From Yunchengibacter salinarum (lineage in GTDB: Bacteria > Pseudomonadota > Alphaproteobacteria > Sphingomonadales > Kordiimonadaceae): 64,000 nucleotides of DNA. Positions within the stretch are counted from its first letter, which is position 1. Each line of letters starts with the position of its first letter. This document shows, piece after piece, positions 23,487 to 31,210 of the stretch. The stretch is from positions 124,001 through 188,000 of the forward strand of contig NZ_JBBJLN010000008.1 in NCBI RefSeq assembly GCF_037658235.1, given 5' to 3'. A program made the translations under genes and the position numbers. Under the pieces are notes generated by a model. It was not told the DNA's origin. It made no database searches and was given only the letters and a program-made list of their open reading frames with translations.

Positions 23487-24001
23487 GTCTCTGTGAGCGA
23501 GCGGACAATACTGATCGCCGGGGCGTGATGCAATAGGGTGAGAAAAAAAAGAGCGTCGGGGTCGATAAGCGGGCCAACCGCCCGCGCCGCGGTCTGCCCC
23601 ACCACATGCCGGGCCACCTGATCATCGTCGTCTGAACACAGGCGTTCTGTAATCGCACTGTTTTGGGCCTGGGGCCTTGGCGCTGCCACGAAGCGCCGCG
23701 GCTGACGGCAGAGGGAAAGGTGGACCGGGGGCAGAACCGGCACAACCCGTATCGCAAAAATACGCGCTGGCAGTTAAAATTAATTAACTAAAATTTTTTC
23801 TAAAACTTGCTTCATCCTTGCGTCCGATGAGACCTTGTTGTCAGGGAACATGGCTGCTCCGCGTATGGGGTGGTTGCGGTCTGGTTCCGGTAAGTGGTCT
23901 GCGGGCAAAAACCCGCCTGCGGAAATTGGTAGCAAAGGTGTCGGACATGGTCCGATTAGGCAGCGATCGCCTCAGAACGGGGCACACCTTGGGAGAGGGA
24001 C
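23487..24001. other. gene-poor intergenic region between tRNA-Arg and TonB-like gene
   Basis: I see no convincing gene in these 515 bases. The first part is GC-rich. From 23773 there is a short AT-rich patch (TTAAAATTAATTAACTAAAA), then a hairpin-like CGGACATGGTCCG (23941-23953) and the Shine-Dalgarno GGGAGAGGGA directly before the next gene. The 11-mer CTGGCAGTTAA occurs here near 23770 and again inside the next gene near 24019. Confidence 0.5.
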
Positions 24002-24370
24002 ATGAAACAATTCATACTGGCAGTTAAGCGGGGCCTGGTGGCCACCGGCCTGATCATGATGGCCACGAGCGGGGCGGTACACGCCAATGCCGTGCAGGAT
24101 TGGGCCAAGGGCGTAATGCAGAAAGTTGCAAGCGAGCAGCGCTATCCGCGCTCCGCCCTGATGCGGGAGATTGAAGGCCGCGCCGAGGTCAAGGTCACGG
24201 TGTCGGCGGATGGTACCATTGTCAGCCATGAAGTGACGACACCCACGGGCGAGGCCGTGCTGGACCGGGAAATTCCCCGGCTGGTCGAGCGGATTTCCCC
24301 GCTGAAGCCGTTGCCCGATGGCCGGGACAGCCTGACCTTCACCATGCCGCTGGCCTGGTCCCTGCAATAG
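24002..24370 (+). CDS. stand-alone TonB C-terminal-domain protein, paralogue 1
   Basis: Protein of 122 residues with a signal peptide (VATGLIMMATSGAVHA, cleavage after VHA). What remains is essentially only a TonB C-terminal domain: YPRSALMREIEGRAEVKVTVSADGTIVSHEV then LDREIPRLVERISPLKPLPDG, the YPxxAxxxxxxGxVxVxxxVxxdG pattern of energy transducers. The proline-rich periplasmic spacer and the N-terminal SxxxH membrane anchor of true TonB are absent, so it cannot couple to ExbBD alone. A strong terminator follows. A second paralogue lies 232 bases downstream. Its function is unknown; it may be a periplasmic adaptor or a degenerate transducer. Confidence 0.75.
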   Translation: MKQFILAVKRGLVATGLIMMATSGAVHANAVQDWAKGVMQKVASEQRYPRSALMREIEGRAEVKVTVSADGTIVSHEVTTPTGEAVLDREIPRLVERISPLKPLPDGRDSLTFTMPLAWSLQ

Positions 24371-24393
24371 CAGAACAATCGGTCGGTATTGAG

Positions 24394-24431
24394 AAAGCCC
24401 CGCGCCGGGTCATCCGGTGGCGGGGCTTTTT
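24394..24431 (+). terminator. Rho-independent terminator
   Basis: Stem AAAGCCCCGC (24394-24403) with GCGGGGCTTT (24420-24429) around a GC-rich loop, followed by T residues. It ends the first TonB-domain gene. Confidence 0.85.
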
Positions 24432-24497
24432 CATGCGCGATTAATAGGGCGTGGCCGGTTGCTGCCATGCGTTTGACGCATATCTCCATCCTGAAAA

Positions 24498-24509
24498 GAA
24501 CAATTGTTC
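24498..24509. promoter_or_regulatory. GAACAATTGTTC palindrome, possible operator
   Basis: A perfect 12-base palindrome 94 bases upstream of the second TonB-domain gene. A partial echo, AGAACAATCGGTCGG, occurs just after the first paralogue at about 24372. The regulator is unknown. Confidence 0.35.
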
Positions 24510-24602
24510 GGTCGTCCTTTCTGCCACATCGTCAGTGCCAGACGAGACGGGCGGTCGTCATGATGCTGTGCCCGTCAGGCCCTCAAAAACGGAGACCGAG
24601 AC

Positions 24603-24989
24603 ATGTTCAAATATGCATTCCTGACCGCTATCCTCGCTGCCAATGTGATCCTGGGCGCTGGAACCCCCGCCAAAGCCGCTGACGACATGGTGGGCTGGCG
24701 CCAGGCCGTTACCAAGCAGTTCAACCTGAAAGCAAGCTATCCCAGCAGCGCGCTGGCAACGGCGGACGAAGGCCGCGCCAAGCTGCGCCTGGATGTGGCA
24801 GCCGACGGCAGCATTGTAGGCCACAAGCTGGTTCAGGGGTCCGGCAGCCGCGCACTGGACACCGCCGTTCTCAAGACCATCAGCAGCCTGAACCCGCTGC
24901 CGGCGCTGCCGGGTGCCCGTGATCAGGTTTCCATCCTGGTGCCGGTTACCTTCACCATCAAAGGCAATAACAGCATTGTGAGCCGCTGA
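24603..24989 (+). CDS. stand-alone TonB C-terminal-domain protein, paralogue 2
   Basis: Protein of 128 residues with a signal peptide (YAFLTAILAANVILGAGTPAKA). The mature part matches a TonB C-terminal domain: YPSSALATADEGRAKLRLDVAADGSIVGHKL then GSRALDTAVLKTISSLNPLPALPG. Like its neighbour it lacks a transmembrane anchor and proline-rich spacer. The two share layout but have clearly diverged, so the duplication is not recent. It has its own upstream palindrome and is followed by the small-RNA candidate and a terminator. Expression may be linked to the receptors in the window, but nothing in the sequence proves it. Confidence 0.75.
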   Translation: MFKYAFLTAILAANVILGAGTPAKAADDMVGWRQAVTKQFNLKASYPSSALATADEGRAKLRLDVAADGSIVGHKLVQGSGSRALDTAVLKTISSLNPLPALPGARDQVSILVPVTFTIKGNNSIVSR

Positions 24990-25014
24990 TTTGGTGCAAC
25001 GCACAAAAAAGTTC

Positions 25015-25043
25015 TTGATGCCAAACCGATCGTTTGGTAGACA
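25015..25043 (+). promoter_or_regulatory. candidate promoter of small RNA
   Basis: TTGATG (25015-25020), a 17-base spacer, and TAGACA (25038-25043). Transcription would begin near 25050, just ahead of the hairpin-terminator pair. Confidence 0.45.
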
Positions 25044-25050
25044 ATAAAAA

Positions 25051-25143
25051 GCTTGACCATCGGGGTGCCGGTCCTCCCCTCCCTCCCCTCCCTCAACCGG
25101 CACTTCGGCATCAGCCCCGGCCACGCAAGTGGCCGGGGTTTTT
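25051..25143 (+). ncRNA. candidate cuckoo/CcsR-like anti-Shine-Dalgarno small RNA
   Basis: About 93 bases with two hairpins. The first has arms GTGCCGGT (25065-25072) and ACCGGCAC (25096-25103). Its loop is C-rich, with repeated CCTCCC runs complementary to Shine-Dalgarno sequences. The second is a strong Rho-independent terminator. This is the architecture of alphaproteobacterial CcsR/cuckoo RNAs, which display CCUCCUCCC-type loops. The loop here is not the exact canonical motif. The opposite strand has four G-runs with single-base spacers and could form a G-quadruplex. Alternatively the hairpin is just the 3' end of the upstream mRNA. Confidence 0.55.
25115..25143 (+). terminator. Rho-independent terminator of small RNA / TonB-domain gene
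   Basis: Perfect 10-bp stem CCCCGGCCAC / GTGGCCGGGG with a GCAA tetraloop, followed by TTTTT. nadB ends just beyond on the opposite strand. Confidence 0.92.
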
Positions 25144-25184
25144 GTTTGGATAAGGCAAGGAGCCGGAAAGGCCGGGTCAGGCCA

Positions 25185-26813
25185 TCAGGAGATATGTTTT
25201 GCCACGGCGCGGGCGAAGGGCGTTAGAATGGTGTCGTGGGCCTGTGCCGCCTGTTCGGGATAATCTGCCGTGTAATGCAGACCGCGGGATTCGCGCCGAC
25301 TTTGCGCCGATCGCACGATCAGGTCCGCCACAGTCACCAGATTCCGCAGCTCCAGCAGATCGGGTGTGACCCGGAAATTGCCATAATATTCCAGGATTTC
25401 CCCCATCAGCAGGTCCACCCGCCGTTTGGCGCGCGCAAGCCGCTTGTCGGTGCGGACGATGCCCACATAATCCCACATGAAGCGGCGCAGTTCATTCCAG
25501 TTATGGACCACCACCACTTCCTCGTCCGAATCGCGCACCTTGCTCTCGTCCCAGTCGCGGGCCATGTGTGGCGGTGGCAGATCGTCGATCCGCTCCAGAA
25601 TGTCCTGCGCGGCGGCGCGACCATAAACCAGGCATTCCAGCAGGCTGTTGGATGCCATGCGATTGGCCCCGTGCAGCCCGGTATGGGCGCATTCCCCGAT
25701 GGCATAGAGCCGCTCAAGGTCCGTGCGTCCGGCCTGATCCACCTGAATCCCGCCACAGGTATAATGCGCGGCGGGCACCACCGGAATGGGCTGCTGGGTG
25801 ATGTCGATGCCCACCCTCGCCAGCCGCCGATAAATGGTGGGGAAGTGGGACAGGATGAAGTCCGCCTCCCGGTGGGAAATGTCCAGCCACATGCTGTCCG
25901 CGCCGCGCCGTTTCATTTCGCTGTCTATGGCGCGGGCCACCACGTCCCGCGGGGCCAGTTCGGCGCGGGGGTCGTAATCCGGCATGAAGCGGCGGCCATC
26001 CGCATCGATCAGGCGGGCGCCCTCGCCGCGCATGGCTTCCGTGATCAGAAAGGTCTTGGCCTCCCTGTGAAAAAGGCAGGTGGGGTGGAACTGGTTGAAT
26101 TCCATATTGGCCACGCAGCACCCGGCCCGCCACGCCATGGCGATGCCGTCCCCGGTGCTGCTGTCCGGGTTGCTGGAATAGAGATAGACCCGGCTGGCCC
26201 CGCCGGTGGCCAGCACCGTGGCGCGGGCCGAAAAGGTTTCCACCCGATCCGACCGCGTGTCCAATACATAAACGCCGTGGGCCTGATCCTGATAGGGGGC
26301 CGCCTTGGACAGGTGGCGGTTGGTGATGATGTCCACCGCCACATGATGGGTGTAAAGATCCACATTGGGTTCGGCCTTCACGCGGTCATTGAGCGTGCTT
26401 TGCACCGCCTTGCCGGTGGCGTCCGCCGCGTGGATGATCCGCCTGTGGCTGTGGCCGCCCTCGCGGGTCAGATGATAGCCGAAGCCGTCCTCCCGCGCTG
26501 TTTCGTCCCGGTCAAAGGCCACGCCCAGCGCGATCAGATCATCAATGGCGGCGCGGCTGCGCTCCACCACGAAGCGCACGGAGTCCTTGTGGCACAGGCC
26601 CGCCCCGGCGGTGAGCGTGTCGGCAATGTGGCTGTCCACCGAATCGGATGATTCGAGCACCGCCGCGATACCGCCCTGCGCCCAATTGGTGGACCCGGCG
26701 GACAGCGGCCCCTTGGAAATCACCGCCACCCGCATGTGCCGGGCCAGATGCAGCGCAGCCGTCAGCCCCGCCGCGCCGGAGCCCACGATCACGATGTCAT
26801 AGGTGCGCCGCAT
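25185..26813 (-). CDS. nadB: L-aspartate oxidase
   Basis: Protein of 542 residues. It oxidises L-aspartate to iminoaspartate, the first step of NAD synthesis, with FAD. Visible signatures are the N-terminal FAD loop VIVGSGAAGLTAALHLA, TREGGHSHRRIIHAADATG, LATGGASRVYLYSSNPD, GDGIAMAWRAG, the active-site loop HYTCGGIQVD, and GANRMASNSLLECLVYG. These fit NadB rather than succinate dehydrogenase: there is no neighbouring Fe-S or membrane subunit. nadA and nadC are not in the window. It is 14 bases downstream of the ABC ATPase gene on the same strand, so the two are probably cotranscribed. Confidence 0.95.
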   Translation of the reverse strand: MRRTYDIVIVGSGAAGLTAALHLARHMRVAVISKGPLSAGSTNWAQGGIAAVLESSDSVDSHIADTLTAGAGLCHKDSVRFVVERSRAAIDDLIALGVAFDRDETAREDGFGYHLTREGGHSHRRIIHAADATGKAVQSTLNDRVKAEPNVDLYTHHVAVDIITNRHLSKAAPYQDQAHGVYVLDTRSDRVETFSARATVLATGGASRVYLYSSNPDSSTGDGIAMAWRAGCCVANMEFNQFHPTCLFHREAKTFLITEAMRGEGARLIDADGRRFMPDYDPRAELAPRDVVARAIDSEMKRRGADSMWLDISHREADFILSHFPTIYRRLARVGIDITQQPIPVVPAAHYTCGGIQVDQAGRTDLERLYAIGECAHTGLHGANRMASNSLLECLVYGRAAAQDILERIDDLPPPHMARDWDESKVRDSDEEVVVVHNWNELRRFMWDYVGIVRTDKRLARAKRRVDLLMGEILEYYGNFRVTPDLLELRNLVTVADLIVRSAQSRRESRGLHYTADYPEQAAQAHDTILTPFARAVAKHIS

Positions 26814-26827
26814 GATCGATCCAGCTT

Positions 26828-27775
26828 TCAGGCCGCCAGGGGGGAGCGGGTCAGTTGCAGGAAGATGTCTTCAAGGTCGGTCTCGCTGGTCGAAATGTCC
26901 TGAATGGTCAGACCGGACGCCTGAACCGCGTTCAGAATTTCGCCCACATTGGCGGTAGCCTGGGAAATCCGCACCGCCAGCATCCCATCCCGCACTTCCG
27001 CGGTGAATCCCCGAAGCGGCGCGGGCACTTCGCTCAGCGGTTCCACCACCTGGATCAGCACTTCCTTTTCATCAATGCGGCTGAGCAGTTGCCGGGTGGG
27101 CTCGCTGCACACCACTTCGCCATGATTGATGATGGCGATGCTGTCGCACAGTTCCTCCGCCTCCTCAAGATAGTGGGTGGTCAGCACGATGGTGGTGCCG
27201 CGCGCGTGCAGTTCGCGCACATAGTCCCAAAGCTGTTGCCTCAGTTCCAGATCCACCCCGGCGGTGGGTTCATCCAGCACCAGAATGGGCGGGTTGTGCA
27301 CCATCGCCTTGGCCACCAGCAGGCGCCGCTTCATGCCGCCGGAAAGCGTGCGGGAATAGGCATCCGCCTTGTCCTCCAGCCGCACGGCGCGCAGCAGTTC
27401 ATCGGTGCGCCGTTCCGACGCGGGCACGCCGTACATGCCCGCCTGCACCTCCAGCATCTCGCGGGGGGTGAAAAAGGCATCAAAGCACAGTTCCTGCGGC
27501 ACGATGCCGATATGGGCGCGCGCATTGCGGGGGTTGCTGGTGATGTCAAAACCCCAGATGCTGGCCGTGCCGCCGGTCTTGTTCACCAGGCCCGCCAGAA
27601 TATTGATGCAGGTGGATTTGCCCGCCCCGTTCGGCCCCAGCAGGCCGAAAATGGACCCCTGTGGAATCTGAAGGTCGATGGCGTTGAGGGCGGTCTTGTC
27701 CGGGGCGCCGTGTTCCCCCTTGTACACCTTGGTCAGGCCGCGAATGTCGATTGCCATATTGCTGTCGCTGCTCAC
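26828..27775 (-). CDS. ABC-2 type transporter ATP-binding protein
   Basis: Protein of 315 residues from the GTG at 27775, chosen because GAGAGGA lies 6 bases upstream; an ATG at 27757 lacks that spacing. Walker A is GPNGAGKS (47-54), the signature is LSGGMKRRL, and Walker B with the catalytic glutamate is ILVLDEPTAGVD, followed by the switch histidine in VLTTHYLEEAEELC. The C-terminal 80 residues resemble the accessory domain of CcmA/NodI-like exporters (DRA family). These ATPases normally pair with an ABC-2 permease, but none is adjacent: nadB follows at 14 bases and a divergent zinc-protein gene precedes. The substrate cannot be inferred. Confidence 0.9.
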   Translation of the reverse strand: MSSDSNMAIDIRGLTKVYKGEHGAPDKTALNAIDLQIPQGSIFGLLGPNGAGKSTCINILAGLVNKTGGTASIWGFDITSNPRNARAHIGIVPQELCFDAFFTPREMLEVQAGMYGVPASERRTDELLRAVRLEDKADAYSRTLSGGMKRRLLVAKAMVHNPPILVLDEPTAGVDLELRQQLWDYVRELHARGTTIVLTTHYLEEAEELCDSIAIINHGEVVCSEPTRQLLSRIDEKEVLIQVVEPLSEVPAPLRGFTAEVRDGMLAVRISQATANVGEILNAVQASGLTIQDISTSETDLEDIFLQLTRSPLAA

Positions 27776-27975
27776 GCTTGATCCTCTCTGGTGGCGCCGC
27801 CCTGAAAGGAAAACCGGGCGGTTCTTGTCGCACGAAACCTCACCCGCTATATAGGACGGGAACAGGCTGAAAGCGACCCCTGACTTGGCCCGATCCAAGG
27901 GCTGCGGGGGTTGCCCGGCGCGCAGGCGGCCTCTTGGCGGGCGGCGCGGCGGGAAAACAGGAAGGATCGCACCCC

Positions 27976-28194
27976 ATGACCACCCAACCGCCCGAAATCA
28001 TCCGCACCGACAAAACCCGCGTTCATTGCGACGGTGGGGGCGCGCTGGGCCACCCGCGCGTGTATTATGACCTGTCGAAAGAAGGCAAGGTGGAATGCGG
28101 ATATTGTGACCGCCTGTTCATCCTGAAAGGCGGCCCGGCGGATACGGCTGAAAACACGAACGGGGGCGACGGCGCCAGCCAGGGCGCTGCCTGA
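27976..28194 (+). CDS. NDUFS6-like zinc-finger protein
   Basis: Protein of 72 residues from the ATG at 27976 (Shine-Dalgarno GGAAGGA). It has the short zinc-binding pattern of the C-terminal part of mitochondrial complex I subunit NDUFS6, with Cys and His ligands in VHCDGGGALGHPRVYYDL and the pair CGYC in VECGYCDRLFIL. Alphaproteobacteria commonly encode this as a separate small protein. In complex I the homologue has a role in assembly and zinc binding. No nuo gene is nearby. polA follows after 40 bases in the same orientation and may be cotranscribed. Confidence 0.85.
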   Translation: MTTQPPEIIRTDKTRVHCDGGGALGHPRVYYDLSKEGKVECGYCDRLFILKGGPADTAENTNGGDGASQGAA

Positions 28195-28234
28195 TCCCCC
28201 TTTTCCCACAAGCCCCTTTTTCCCGGAGCACACC

Positions 28235-31045
28235 ATGAGCGAGACGCAAGAGGACCGCCCGGACGGCGGCGCCAATGGGCGCGAGCATCTCTATCTGGTG
28301 GATGGCTCCGGCTATATCTTTCGCGCTTATCACGCCCTGCCACCCATGACCCGCGAAGACGGCACGCCCGTCAATGCGGTCTATGGCTTTTCCAACATGC
28401 TGTTCAAGCTGTTGCAGGATCTGGCGGACGGCGAACGGCCCACCCATCTGGCCGTGATCTTCGACACCGCCCGGCAAAGCTTCCGCAACGATATCTACCC
28501 GGACTACAAGGCCAACCGCCCGCCGCCGCCGGAGGATCTGGTGCCCCAGTTTCCGCTGATTCGAGACGCGGTGAAGGCGTTCGGCGTACCGTCCATCGAG
28601 CAGGAGAGCTTTGAGGCGGACGACCTGATCGCCACCTATACCCGGCAGGCGCGGGAAAAGGGCTGGCAGGTGACCATCGTGTCCTCCGACAAGGATCTGA
28701 TGCAACTGGTGGACGACGGAACCGTCACCCTGTTCGACAGTATGAAGAACCGGCGGATGGATGAAGACGCGGTGCGGGAGAAATTCGGGCTCGGCCCCGA
28801 CAAGGTGGTGGATATACAGGCCCTGGCCGGGGACAGCAGCGACAATGTGCCCGGCGTGCCCGGCATCGGCATCAAGACCGCCGCCCAGCTTATCGAAACC
28901 TATGGCGATCTGGACACATTGCTGGACCGGGCGGACGAGATCAAGCAGCCCGCCCGGCGCAAGAAGCTGCTGGAAAATGCCAATCAGGCGCGCATTTCCC
29001 GCGATCTGGTGCGCCTGCGCCAGGACGTGGACGTAACCCACGGCCTGGATGGCTTCCCGGTGCGGGAACCGGACGGGGGCAGCCTGCTGGACTTCATCGA
29101 TGCCATGCAGTTCCGCTCTCTCAGGGCGCGGGTGGTGCAGCATTACGGCCATGACGGCGCCAATGCGGAAGACCCCGCCAATCGCGCGCTGGAAGTGGGC
29201 GAGGCCCGCTACAGCACGATCACGGACATGGCGGAGCTGGACCGGTGGATCGCCCGCATCCGCGAAGCCGGGCTGGTGGCGTTCGACACCGAGACCACCA
29301 GCCTGAATGCCGCCCGCGCGGAGCTGGTGGGCCTGTCGCTGGCGGTGGAGCCGGGGGAAGCCTGTTATGTGCCGGTGGGCCATGTGGCCGATGACAGCGA
29401 CGGCGCCCTGTTCGCCGAGCGCCCGAAGCAGCTCGACAAGGCGCGGGTGCTGGCGGCGCTAGGGGATGTTCTGGCCGATCCCGCCATATTGAAGGTGGGG
29501 CAGAACCTGAAATACGACATGTCCATTCTGGCGGCGGAAGGGCTCACCCTGTCGCCCATCGCCGATACCATGCTGATGTCCTATGCGCTGGATGCGGGCC
29601 GCCACGGCCACGGCATGGACGAGCTGGCCGAAACCCATCTGGGCGTGAAAACCACCCCCTTCAAGGACGTGGCGGGCAGCGGGCGCAATCAGGTGACCTT
29701 CGATCGGGTGGAGATTGAAAAGGCCACCGCCTATGCCGCCGAAGACGCGGACATCACGCTCAGGCTGTATCATGTGCTGGCGCCCCGGCTGGCGAACGAG
29801 GGCGTGATGACGGTCTATCAGCGCCTCGACCGGCCCCTGGCGCCGGTGCTGTCGGCCATGGAGCGGGCCGGGGTGAAAGTGGACCGGGCGCGGCTGACCA
29901 CCCTGTCGGGCGAGTTCGCCGAAGCCATGGACGGCCTGTCGAAGCAGATTTTCGAGTTGGCGGGGCGGGCGTTCAACATCAATTCCCCCAAGCAGCTTGG
30001 CGAAATCCTGTTCGACGATCTGGGGCTGAAGGGCGGCAGGCGGTCCAGCAAGACCGGTGCCTACAGCACCAATGCCGAAGTGCTGGAAGACCTGGCTTCG
30101 GAACACGACCTGCCCGCCCGCGTGCTGGACTATCGCCAGTTCGCCAAGCTGAAGAGCACCTATACGGATGCGCTGGTGGAGGACATCAACCCCGATACGG
30201 GCCGGGTGCACACCAGTTTCCACATGGCGGCCACCACCACGGGGCGCCTGTCCAGCAATGATCCGAATCTACAGAATATCCCGATTCGCACCGAGGAAGG
30301 GCGGAAAATTCGGGAAGCCTTCGTGGCGGAAAAGGGCAAAACCCTGATCGCCGCCGACTATAGCCAGATCGAATTGCGCGTGCTGGCCCACATGGCGGAT
30401 ATCGATGCCCTGAAACAGGCCTTCCATGACGGGGTGGACATTCACGCCCTGACCGCATCGAAGGTGTTCAACACCCCCATTGACGGCATGGACCCGATCA
30501 TCCGGCGCCAGGCCAAGGCGGTGAATTTCGGCATTATCTACGGCATTTCCGCCTTTGGGCTGGCGCGCCAGCTTGGCGTGGGGCGCAAGGAAGCCCAGGC
30601 CATTATCGATGCCTATTTCGAGCGCTTCCCCGGCATTCGGGCCTATATGGACAAAACCATCGCCAAGGCGCGGGAACACGGCCATGTGACCACCCTGTTC
30701 GGGCGCAAGACCCATGTGGCCACCATCAGGGACAAGAACCCCAATCGCCGCCATTTCGGGGAGCGCGCCGCCATCAACGCCCCCATTCAGGGCACCGCCG
30801 CGGACATCATCCGCCGCGCCATGATCCATATGCCCGACGCGCTGGCGAATGCCGGGCTCAGCGACGTGACCATGCTGTTGCAGGTGCATGACGAACTGGT
30901 CTTCGAGGCACCCGACCACATGGTGAATGATGCCACGCCTGTGATCCGGTCGGTGATGGAAAACGCCGCCCGCCCCGCCCTGACCATGGCCGTCCCGCTG
31001 GATGTGGACGTGGGCACAGGCCGCACCTGGCAGGAAGCGCATTAG
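28235..31045 (+). CDS. polA: DNA polymerase I
   Basis: Protein of 936 residues, a full-length three-domain Pol I. The 5'-3' exonuclease occupies about residues 15-300 (VDGSGYIFRAYHALPP, ESFEADDLIATYTRQA, GDSSDNVPGVPGIG). The 3'-5' proofreading domain keeps its metal ligands D351 and E353 (AFDTETTSLNAA), so proofreading should be active. The polymerase domain has motif A with D708 (DYSQIELRVLAHMA), motif B (RRQAKAVNFGIIYGIS) and motif C H885-D886-E887 (QVHDELVFE). It removes Okazaki primers and fills repair gaps. Nothing unusual is visible. Confidence 0.98.
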   Translation: MSETQEDRPDGGANGREHLYLVDGSGYIFRAYHALPPMTREDGTPVNAVYGFSNMLFKLLQDLADGERPTHLAVIFDTARQSFRNDIYPDYKANRPPPPEDLVPQFPLIRDAVKAFGVPSIEQESFEADDLIATYTRQAREKGWQVTIVSSDKDLMQLVDDGTVTLFDSMKNRRMDEDAVREKFGLGPDKVVDIQALAGDSSDNVPGVPGIGIKTAAQLIETYGDLDTLLDRADEIKQPARRKKLLENANQARISRDLVRLRQDVDVTHGLDGFPVREPDGGSLLDFIDAMQFRSLRARVVQHYGHDGANAEDPANRALEVGEARYSTITDMAELDRWIARIREAGLVAFDTETTSLNAARAELVGLSLAVEPGEACYVPVGHVADDSDGALFAERPKQLDKARVLAALGDVLADPAILKVGQNLKYDMSILAAEGLTLSPIADTMLMSYALDAGRHGHGMDELAETHLGVKTTPFKDVAGSGRNQVTFDRVEIEKATAYAAEDADITLRLYHVLAPRLANEGVMTVYQRLDRPLAPVLSAMERAGVKVDRARLTTLSGEFAEAMDGLSKQIFELAGRAFNINSPKQLGEILFDDLGLKGGRRSSKTGAYSTNAEVLEDLASEHDLPARVLDYRQFAKLKSTYTDALVEDINPDTGRVHTSFHMAATTTGRLSSNDPNLQNIPIRTEEGRKIREAFVAEKGKTLIAADYSQIELRVLAHMADIDALKQAFHDGVDIHALTASKVFNTPIDGMDPIIRRQAKAVNFGIIYGISAFGLARQLGVGRKEAQAIIDAYFERFPGIRAYMDKTIAKAREHGHVTTLFGRKTHVATIRDKNPNRRHFGERAAINAPIQGTAADIIRRAMIHMPDALANAGLSDVTMLLQVHDELVFEAPDHMVNDATPVIRSVMENAARPALTMAVPLDVDVGTGRTWQEAH

Positions 31046-31112
31046 AAGGGCGCGTTTCCGCAATAAGCGCAATGCCTTGCCATCCCCGCCCTGGGCACCC
31101 TTTGGCCTGAAC

Positions 31113-31210
31113 AACTAACATATATGCCCATTTATGTTAGTTATCTTCTTGCAGCTAACAGGGATGTTAGTTAGGCTTTTTAGCTAACAGAAATCAGCAT
31201 AAATGTTACT
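31113..31210. promoter_or_regulatory. repeated CTAACA/TGTTAG inverted repeats upstream of fic gene
   Basis: AACTAACAT (31113-31121) pairs with ATGTTAGTT (31134-31142). CTAACA (31155-31160) pairs with TGTTAG (31165-31170). A further CTAACA (31184-31189) pairs with TGTTA (31204-31208) at the start codon. Three inverted repeats of one hexamer in 100 AT-rich bases look like an autoregulatory operator array. Confidence 0.65.

Noticed and set aside
23773..23795. TTAA-rich patch as a CtrA binding site
   Set aside because: The spacing between TTAA half-sites is 6, not the canonical 7, and there is no cell-cycle gene at this position.
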